Source: JBBRGG01 sp038240875
Lineage (GTDB): Bacteria; Planctomycetota; Phycisphaerae; Phycisphaerales; UBA1924
DNA: 5,034 nt
Reading direction: 5' to 3'
Assembly (NCBI GenBank): GCA_038240875.1
Contig: JBBRGG010000235.1
Location: 1 to 5,034, forward strand
In this document: one piece after another, positions 1 to 5,034 of the stretch
Position numbering within the stretch: position 1 is the stretch's first letter
Layout of the letters: every line of letters starts with the position of its first letter
Made by a program: the position numbers and the translations under genes
The notes under the pieces: generated by a model
The model's input: only the letters and a program-made list of their open reading frames with translations
What the model was told of the DNA's origin: nothing
The model's database searches: none

Positions 1-46
1 CACGGGGCAGATCGTGCGGATCGATGGCGGGCGATGGATCACGTGA
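1..46 (+). CDS. C-terminal end of a short-chain dehydrogenase/reductase (partial)
   Basis: Only the last 14 codons and the TGA stop (44-46) lie in the window, read from base 2. They give TGQIVRIDGGRWIT, which fits the C-terminal signature of classical SDR enzymes (FabG- and pteridine-reductase-like), where a 'TGQ-hydrophobic-x-hydrophobic-DGG' segment ends the last beta strand of the Rossmann fold. The family are cytosolic NAD(P)H-dependent oxidoreductases; the substrate cannot be told from this tail. The gene converges on the TPR gene, with 45 bases between the two stops. The call rests on a very short motif. The first reading frame is also open to base 66 but shows no recognisable motif. 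Confidence 0.6.
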   Translation, partial: TGQIVRIDGGRWIT

Positions 47-58
47 ACAAACATGCTA

Positions 59-95
59 CGGCGTGATCATCGGCGTGATCATTCGGCATGATCAC
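59..95. repeat. Three 12-base tandem units at a convergent gene end
   Basis: Two exact copies of CGGCGTGATCAT (59-70 and 71-82) are followed, after one extra T, by a third copy with two changes, CGGCATGATCAC (84-95). Each unit holds the palindrome TGATCA. The third unit covers the TGA stop of the TPR gene (complement of 92-94), so the array lies mostly in the gap between two converging genes. Replication slippage of a short unit would explain it. No function can be assigned from sequence alone. Confidence 0.75.
75..95. terminator. Hairpin between convergent genes, possible bidirectional terminator
   Basis: GTGATCAT (75-82) and ATGATCAC (88-95) are perfect reverse complements around the five-base loop TCGGC, giving an 8-bp stem that can form in RNA from either strand. 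Its place at the end of two converging genes suits a terminator. Against this, the stem has only three G-C pairs, neither side has a proper U tract (only CTTT on the + side), and the stem includes the TPR stop codon. It may simply follow from the tandem palindromic repeat. Confidence 0.3.
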
Positions 96-1198
96 TTTGC
101 ATCGGCAGGAGTTGCAATCGGCGCTTTGGTCAAGCGTTCGAGCAGTGCTTCGGCTCCGACCACCTTAAGATTTGCGGCACGCTCAGCGAACCGTACGGCT
201 TGGTTGGGACGCTTCACCCGGTCGCTCCAGATCGCCGCTTGCATCGCTAAATCCGCGTCCGTCGGCGCGCGATCAGAGAAGAGTGCGAAGGCGTCGGCGG
301 CTTCTTCGGGCGTGCCCAGCAAGCCATAGCACTCGCTCATCTCATTAAGCACGGATAAGCGGCCTTTGTCGGCATCATCAAGACCAACGAGCAAATCAAG
401 CCCCTTTTGCGGTTCGCCCTTGCGTTTCCACGTGCGGGCTTCGAGCAAACGCCAGAGCCAATATTGTGGCTCTAGTGCGCGAGCCTTGGTGATGTGCTGG
501 AGCGCGATGTCGAGTGAATTCTCACGTAGCGCGATTTCGGCGAGCGTGCCCCACACCACGGGCGCGTCGCCTTTTAAGCGTGCCGCCATAAACAGATTCA
601 TGCGTGACTCATCGATCTGGTTGTCCTGAAGTTGTACCTGCGCGAGAAAGAGCGGATAGCGGTAATCGGTCGGATCTTGGGCTTGTGCTGCCGCGTAATG
701 CTCAATTGCGAGGTCGCGCTTCCCGATCTTTACCGCGACGGTTCCCGCATTGAACTCAAGCGCCGCGACGCGCGGGCCAATTGCCAACGCGCGCTCGAAC
801 ATCGCATAGGACTCTTCGGGGCGACGCTGGATCGCTAGAAACTCGGCGTATGCAGCCGCCATGCGCTGTTCTTGAGTGTACTGCGCGACACCCGCTTTCA
901 AGACGGCTTCGGCTTCAGAAAGGCGATTTTCCCGCTGGAGCGCGAGGAAGCTGTTGAGAATCGCGTCGGCGGTTTGACCCTGAGCCAATTGGCCATCGGA
1001 GGTGTTGAGGTTGGTCGGGCCTCTCCCAGTGCCCTTGATAGCGACAACGATGGCGATGCCCGCTGCGGCACACAGAACAAGCAGGAGGATGCCACCGATG
1101 AGCTTGCCTTTCTCCTCGGTATTAGTTTGTGATTTGGCTTGTGATTTGGCTTGTGATTTGGCTTGTGGCGAAGGGCTCGATTTGGTCGGTTCAGGCAT
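92..1198 (-). CDS. Membrane-anchored TPR-repeat protein
   Basis: This is a 368-residue protein of unknown specific role. Residues 1-32 are a hydrophilic, Pro/Ser/Lys-rich tail with a three-fold QAKS repeat (12-23). Residues 33-54 form one hydrophobic membrane helix, preceded by lysines (K30, K32), so the tail is probably cytoplasmic and the rest exported. From about residue 78 to 350 the protein is helical TPR-type repeat. The clearest units are near 78-110, 111-144, 145-178 (ending AQAQDP) and 213-246 (LAEIAL...AL..I.KARALEP). TPR arrays bind other proteins, so a scaffold or assembly role in the envelope is likely, but the partner is unknown. I see no catalytic motif. The start is supported by AGGAA (complement of 1205-1209) six bases before the ATG. 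The gene diverges from valS across 24 bases. The C-terminus is short and charged (ATPADAK), and the frame is intact. Confidence 0.9.
   Translation of the reverse strand: MPEPTKSSPSPQAKSQAKSQAKSQTNTEEKGKLIGGILLLVLCAAAGIAIVVAIKGTGRGPTNLNTSDGQLAQGQTADAILNSFLALQRENRLSEAEAVLKAGVAQYTQEQRMAAAYAEFLAIQRRPEESYAMFERALAIGPRVAALEFNAGTVAVKIGKRDLAIEHYAAAQAQDPTDYRYPLFLAQVQLQDNQIDESRMNLFMAARLKGDAPVVWGTLAEIALRENSLDIALQHITKARALEPQYWLWRLLEARTWKRKGEPQKGLDLLVGLDDADKGRLSVLNEMSECYGLLGTPEEAADAFALFSDRAPTDADLAMQAAIWSDRVKRPNQAVRFAERAANLKVVGAEALLERLTKAPIATPADAK
1129..1164 (-). repeat. Three exact 12-base tandem repeats coding QAKS x3
   Basis: On the + strand GTGATTTGGCTT occurs three times without a mismatch (1129-1140, 1141-1152, 1153-1164). 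On the coding (-) strand each unit gives four codons, so the array encodes QAKS three times in the tail ahead of the membrane helix of the TPR protein. All three copies use identical codons (CAA GCC AAA TCA), which points to recent duplication rather than selection on the peptide. Copy-number change would keep the reading frame and only alter tail length. Confidence 0.9.
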
Positions 1199-1222
1199 GG
1201 CAAGTTCCTACACTTTCGTCCG
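1199..1222. promoter_or_regulatory. 24-base divergent start region between the TPR gene and valS
   Basis: The two ATG codons face away from each other with 24 bases between them. On the - strand it holds AGGAA (complement of 1205-1209), a good Shine-Dalgarno match six bases before the TPR ATG. On the + strand there is no purine-rich ribosome site before the valS ATG. TACACT (1209-1214) matches four of six bases of a sigma-70 type -10 box and would place the transcript start at about 1220-1222, giving an almost leaderless valS mRNA. I found no convincing -35 box at normal spacing, so the promoter call is weak. The Shine-Dalgarno call is firmer. Confidence 0.35.
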
Positions 1223-4200
1223 ATGAGTTCCAACGAATCCAACACCGTATCGTCCTCGGCGTCTTTCGCCACTGAATTTCCCAAGCAATACCGCCCGAGC
1301 GACCACGAGCCGCGCGTGTGGGAGCAATGGGTCGCGGCAAAGGCATTCCACGCGGATCCGGCGCGCGTGCTCAGTGGCGAGGCCAAGCCATACACGATTT
1401 TGATCCCGCCACCGAATGTTACGGATCGGTTGCACCTTGGGCATGCGCTCAACAACACACTGCAGGATTCGCTGACGCGTTTTTATCGTATGAAGGGGTT
1501 CGAGGCGCTGTGGATGCCTGGGACGGACCACGCTGGCATCGCGACGCAAGCCGTGGTTGAGAAGCGTTTGCGCGCCAGTGGCGAATTGACCGGTCCACTG
1601 CGCGAGAAGTTCAGCCGTGATCAATTTGTCGAGAAGATCCAGGCGTTTAAGGACGAGTACGAAGCGGTGATCACCGGGCAGCTCCAGAAAATGGGCTCGT
1701 CGTGTGATTGGGCGCGCCAGCGATTCACGATGGATGAGCAGTGTGCAACAGCGGTGCGCGAGGCCTTCTTTCGGCTGTTCCGCGATGGGTTGATTTATCG
1801 CGGCAAGCGGTTGGTCAACTGGGACCCCGTGCTCCAGACGGCGGTCGCCGACGACGAGTGCTTCGACGAAGAAATTGATGGCAACTTTTACTACTTGCGG
1901 TATCCACTCGTGCACGCGATCAAGAGCCAGGACTCACAGCCGGTGACATGGAACGAGTTGGCTCGCCGCGGATACTTGGGCGCCGAACAACACCCGGGAG
2001 AAGAGCCCGCGTGGATCACGGTCGCGACGACGCGACCCGAGACGTACTTGGGCGATACTGCGGTCGCGATCAGCCCGCATGATCCGCGAGCCAAGGCGCT
2101 CAAGGGTTTGTTCGTGGAACTGCCCATGGTGGGGCGCGTGATCCCGGTCATCGAGGATTCGTACGTGGTGCTACCCGAAGCGTTCGCACGCAACGACGAA
2201 GAGAAGAACGACCCCAAAGCGAAAATGGCGACAGGTTTCTTGAAGGTGACGCCAGCGCATGATCCCAACGACTATGAGATCGGCCAGCGGCACAAGGCAG
2301 AAATCGAATCTGCAGGGAATCAAGTACTGGTGAATATCCTCGCGCCCGACGCGACGATCAGCGACAAGCATGGCTGGTCGGACGTAGGCAGTGCGCACGT
2401 GTTTGTTGGGTATCCACGCGAGCGGGCTCGCAAAGAAGTGGTCGCGGCGTTCAAAGCCAAGGGCCTGCTCGAAGCGATCAAACCGCATAGGCATAGCGTG
2501 AAGCACAGCGATCGCAGCAAGGCGATCATCGAGCCATACCTGAGTGATCAATGGTATGTGAAGGTGAAAGATCCCAGGCTCGCGAAAGCGGCGAATGAGG
2601 CGCTGCACGAAGGGAAAGTGACCTTCCACCCCGCGCGATATGCCAAGACCTATGAGCAGTGGCACGACAATATTCGCGATTGGTGCATCTCCCGGCAGCT
2701 CTGGTGGGGGCATCGCGTGCCGGTGTGGAGCTTTTCGACAGGTGTACACACGCTTAACGATTTGACACAACTGCGAGAATTGGAAGAGACTGGCAGGATC
2801 AGCCAAGGGCTGCGATCGCCTAGTCTTGAAGAGGTCGTAACTTCAACAGTGCCCGATAAATTGCACTCGATTTGTGTTCGCGTGGAAAGCGATCACGAAG
2901 CGATTCGCGCGATCGAAGCGATGGGCTTTGTCCAAGACCTCGACGTCCTCGACACTTGGTTCTCTTCCGCGCTTTGGCCTTTGTCCACGCTTGGCTGGCC
3001 CGGCACCGACGCCGAGCAAGCTGCGGGCGGGCCGGATTTGCTTCGCGCATTTAACCCGACTTCAACGCTGTGTACCGCGCGCGAGATCATCACGCTGTGG
3101 GTTTCGCGCATGGTCATGTTCAATCGCTACTTCTTTGGCGAAGCAATGGGCAAGGGCCCGGTCCCCTTCCGCGATGTCTTCATCCACGCCGTCATCCAAG
3201 ACGGCCAAGGCCAGAAGATGAGCAAATCACTGGGCAACGGTGTCGATCCTCTCGACATCATCGCGACCCACGGTGCCGACGCGCTGCGATTTACCCTCTG
3301 CCACATGGCGACCGAAACCCAAGACGTGCGCATGCCCGTGGACCTGATCTGTCCGCACACGAGCGAAGTTTTCCCGCCCAAGATGATCCAAAACAAGGAT
3401 GGCTACACCGTTCCCGCGCCGATCCAAACCAGCCCCAAAGACCCCGCAAAGAAGATGGTCACCGGCTATGGCGTAGCCAGCGGCGAAGCCAAAGCCACCG
3501 CCGACATGCCCCTCGCGCGCAACACTTCAAGCAAGTTTGACCTTGGCCGAAACTTCGCGAACAAACTCTGGAACGCGACGCGCTTTGCCCTGAGCATGCT
3601 CGAAGCGAACGGCAAGCAAGAAAGCAATCAAACAAACAAACAAAGCGCCAGCGCCACAACACCAATCGACGTGAAGAGTCTGGCGATGGTTGATCGCTGG
3701 ATGCTCTCGCGTGTCGCGACACAGGTGCGTACCGCCGAGGCCGCTTTGACGTCGTATCAGTTCGCCGACCACGCGACGGCGTTGTACGACCTTGCCTGGC
3801 GTGACTTCTGCGATTGGTATTTGGAAGCAATCAAGCCCACGGTTGGCGCGAGCACAGCCCAGCGTGCGGTGCTGGCCCACGCGCTCGAAGCAATCGTGCG
3901 GGCTCTGCACCCGACGATGCCCTATGTCACGGAAGTGATCTTTGAACGCTTGCGCACGATCAAAACTGCACCGATCCAAGGCGTGACGATGATCGCATCG
4001 CGCAAGGCCAATCTCTTGTGCAGCGCGGGCTGGCCCGAGTTTGGCGATGCGCTGATCGACCCGGCAGCCGAGTTGGCGTTTGACCGGGTGCGCACGCTCG
4101 TCACCGCGATCCGTGAAGTTCGCGCGCAATATAACGTTCCTCCAAAGCGGCAGATAACATTGCATTTGCCCGATGTAAAGCAAGCAGCAGCAGTGGAGGA

Positions 4201-4543
4201 CGGCGTTGGCGATGATGCCGCTCATGCCCTAGTTCGCACGCTCGCCGGCGTCGGCACGATCACGACCCAAGCAGCCAAGATCAGCGTCGCCTTTGCCTTT
4301 GACGGCGCGGAATGGCGTCTTTCCGACCTAACCGACGCGGTGGATGCGGCATCCGAACGTACACGCCTGACGAAAGCAATCGCGGACCTCGACAAGTCGA
4401 TCGCGACACTCGATGGCCGTTTGTCGAATCCTGGCTATGCCGACAAGGCCCCGGCTCACATGGTCCAGCAAACCCGCGACCAACTCAACAAGGCTAAGGC
4501 CGAACGCGACGCCGCGAAGAACACGCTGGAGCAATTTGCATGA
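1223..4543 (+). CDS. valS: Valine--tRNA ligase (valyl-tRNA synthetase), long form
   Basis: This class I aminoacyl-tRNA synthetase (cytosolic) joins valine to tRNA-Val using ATP and hydrolyses mischarged Thr-tRNA-Val. Motifs in order: PPPNVTDRLHLGH with the HIGH-type box HLGH at 71-74; WMPGTDHAGIATQ; CP1 editing-domain motifs TTRPETYLGD (269-278) and TPAHDPNDYEIG (343-354); DWCISRQLWWGHRVPVW (486-502); DVLDTWFSSALWP from 574; KMSKS at 665-669; NKLWNATRF; an anticodon-binding helical domain with WRDFCDWYLEAIKP from 859; and a C-terminal coiled-coil tRNA-binding arm (about 1043-1106) containing the family's LSNPGYADKAP. At 1106 residues it is about 150 longer than the roughly 950-residue E. coli enzyme. 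The extra length lies partly at 503-572 and 704-770. The start is set at ATG 1223: the frame stays open upstream to a TTG at 1163, but that would run into the TPR gene and add an Arg-rich peptide unlike the family. All catalytic signatures are present, so it should be active. It overlaps the next gene by ATGA. Confidence 0.97.
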   Translation: MSSNESNTVSSSASFATEFPKQYRPSDHEPRVWEQWVAAKAFHADPARVLSGEAKPYTILIPPPNVTDRLHLGHALNNTLQDSLTRFYRMKGFEALWMPGTDHAGIATQAVVEKRLRASGELTGPLREKFSRDQFVEKIQAFKDEYEAVITGQLQKMGSSCDWARQRFTMDEQCATAVREAFFRLFRDGLIYRGKRLVNWDPVLQTAVADDECFDEEIDGNFYYLRYPLVHAIKSQDSQPVTWNELARRGYLGAEQHPGEEPAWITVATTRPETYLGDTAVAISPHDPRAKALKGLFVELPMVGRVIPVIEDSYVVLPEAFARNDEEKNDPKAKMATGFLKVTPAHDPNDYEIGQRHKAEIESAGNQVLVNILAPDATISDKHGWSDVGSAHVFVGYPRERARKEVVAAFKAKGLLEAIKPHRHSVKHSDRSKAIIEPYLSDQWYVKVKDPRLAKAANEALHEGKVTFHPARYAKTYEQWHDNIRDWCISRQLWWGHRVPVWSFSTGVHTLNDLTQLRELEETGRISQGLRSPSLEEVVTSTVPDKLHSICVRVESDHEAIRAIEAMGFVQDLDVLDTWFSSALWPLSTLGWPGTDAEQAAGGPDLLRAFNPTSTLCTAREIITLWVSRMVMFNRYFFGEAMGKGPVPFRDVFIHAVIQDGQGQKMSKSLGNGVDPLDIIATHGADALRFTLCHMATETQDVRMPVDLICPHTSEVFPPKMIQNKDGYTVPAPIQTSPKDPAKKMVTGYGVASGEAKATADMPLARNTSSKFDLGRNFANKLWNATRFALSMLEANGKQESNQTNKQSASATTPIDVKSLAMVDRWMLSRVATQVRTAEAALTSYQFADHATALYDLAWRDFCDWYLEAIKPTVGASTAQRAVLAHALEAIVRALHPTMPYVTEVIFERLRTIKTAPIQGVTMIASRKANLLCSAGWPEFGDALIDPAAELAFDRVRTLVTAIREVRAQYNVPPKRQITLHLPDVKQAAAVEDGVGDDAAHALVRTLAGVGTITTQAAKISVAFAFDGAEWRLSDLTDAVDAASERTRLTKAIADLDKSIATLDGRLSNPGYADKAPAHMVQQTRDQLNKAKAERDAAKNTLEQFA
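3630..3644 (+). repeat. (AAAC)3AAA microsatellite inside valS
   Basis: Three AAAC units plus AAA lie in an A-rich stretch coding a polar linker (about residues 796-813, rich in N, Q, K, S, A and T) between the catalytic core and the anticodon-binding domain. The base composition differs sharply from the GC-rich gene around it. The linker is probably disordered and under weak constraint. A change of one 4-base unit would shift the frame of an essential gene. Confidence 0.7.
4527..4531 (+). promoter_or_regulatory. Ribosome binding site for the downstream lipoprotein gene
   Basis: TGGAG sits inside the last codons of valS, with eight bases between it and the ATG at 4540. Its spacing supports that ATG as the true start, and its position lets ribosomes finishing valS re-initiate at the ATGA overlap. 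Confidence 0.6.
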
Positions 4544-5034
4544 ACCCACAATCCCAGCTCGTGCGTTCGACCTTTCGGCTTCCAAACCTCGCGCTCGCCG
4601 CGACGCTCTTACTTGGCGTGTGCGCTATTGGTTCCTGCGCGAGCGACCCAAAGTCTTCCAAATCCGCTGATCGCGAATCTGATTCACCGGCTTCGGCTTC
4701 GGTCTTTAACCCGCGGATCAACACGACGGACGATTGGCAATACGAAACTACACCTGGCCGTGTTTTTCGCACGAACTTCTACACGATCTATACCACCAGC
4801 TCAAACCGCGCGATCTCCGACCGCTTACCAGTGTTCATGGAACACGCACTCGCGCATTACACCTCGACGCTGGGCACGCTTCCAAAGCCACCGAGCTCGA
4901 TGGAGACGTTCATCTTTGATAACCGCCCGCAGTGGGCGCGGATGACCCAGCGCGTGATGGGTGACGACGCCGGGCCTTATTTGCAGATCCAGCGTGGCGG
5001 GTTTGCCTCGCGCGGGACGGCTGTTCTCTTCGAC
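4540..5034 (+). CDS. Putative lipoprotein, DUF1570 / peptidase-MA-like (5' part)
   Basis: Only the first 165 codons are present; the frame is open to the window edge. The N-terminus has basic residues (R9, R13), a hydrophobic stretch (about 14-31, with LALAATLLLGVCAI) and a lipobox IGSC with the lipidated cysteine at C33, so export and lipid anchoring are likely. A Ser/Lys/Asp-rich linker follows (about 34-55). The folded part has FYTIYTTSS, then FMEHALAHYTSTLGTLPKPP, METFIFDNRPQWARM and a Gly-rich GGFASRG segment. This order (strand 'FYTIYT', helix, 'LP.PP', strand 'FIFDNR', 'GGFASRG') resembles the region ahead of the HExxH site in planctomycete DUF1570 / peptidase-MA-like proteins. The expected HExxH would lie past the edge, so protease activity is inference. 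The gene overlaps valS by four bases, suggesting one transcript. An uncharacterised lipoprotein of another family remains possible. Confidence 0.75.
   Translation, partial: MNPQSQLVRSTFRLPNLALAATLLLGVCAIGSCASDPKSSKSADRESDSPASASVFNPRINTTDDWQYETTPGRVFRTNFYTIYTTSSNRAISDRLPVFMEHALAHYTSTLGTLPKPPSSMETFIFDNRPQWARMTQRVMGDDAGPYLQIQRGGFASRGTAVLFD

Noticed and set aside
1129..1164. CRISPR-like or regulatory iteron array
   Set aside because: The units are only 12 bases, directly adjacent without spacers, and in frame inside a coding sequence.
1163..1222. Upstream TTG start for valS, adding 20 residues
   Set aside because: It would overlap the TPR coding sequence, the added peptide is Arg-rich and unlike ValS N-termini, and the ATG at 1223 already precedes the conserved PKQYRPSDHEPRVWEQW region at a normal distance.
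898..1458. 186-codon open frame on the - strand
   Set aside because: It runs through the 5' parts of both the TPR gene and valS, shows no recognisable domain, and its KPNH repeats are just the QAKS repeat read in another frame.
2171..2806. 211-codon antisense open frame inside valS
   Set aside because: valS is clearly the coding strand here by conserved motifs; long antisense frames are expected in GC-rich genes.
3070..3540. 156-codon + strand frame overlapping the valS KMSKS region
   Set aside because: Its Arg/Pro/His-rich product is typical of an out-of-frame shadow, and the ValS frame is conserved through the same bases.
4613..4945. 110-codon + strand frame in the lipoprotein region
   Set aside because: It is an Arg/Ser/Thr-rich shadow; the frame from 4540 has a ribosome site, signal peptide, lipobox and protein-like composition.

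Overview
The window reads as ordinary, gene-dense bacterial chromosome with GC-rich third codon positions. It holds four protein-coding genes: the last codons of a short-chain dehydrogenase on the + strand, a complete membrane-anchored TPR protein on the - strand, a complete and unusually long valyl-tRNA synthetase (valS) on the + strand, and the 5' part of a lipoprotein gene on the + strand. I found no rRNA, tRNA, CRISPR array, transposase or phage gene, and no gene-free stretch over 300 bases. I see no clear case for a new biological system; the points worth checking are modest and listed as findings.

The organism is probably a member of the Planctomycetota, perhaps class Phycisphaerae. This is inferred from two family-level impressions, not from a search. 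The ValS carries long non-canonical segments in its catalytic connection regions, and the lipoprotein resembles the DUF1570 / peptidase-MA-like lipoproteins that are common in planctomycetes.

Layout. Positions 1-46 encode the C-terminus of an SDR-family oxidoreductase. A 45-base convergent gap (47-91) follows and carries 12-base tandem repeats and a perfect 8-bp hairpin. The TPR gene occupies 92-1198 on the - strand. It starts only 24 bases from the valS start (1223), so the two genes diverge and the promoter of at least one must overlap coding sequence. valS runs to 4543 and overlaps the lipoprotein gene by an ATGA start/stop junction (4540-4543), which suggests co-transcription and translational coupling. 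The lipoprotein gene runs off the right edge.

Functionally, valS is essential housekeeping: it charges tRNA-Val and edits mischarged threonine. The TPR protein and the lipoprotein are both predicted to sit at the envelope, but nothing in the sequence links them to ValS beyond gene order.
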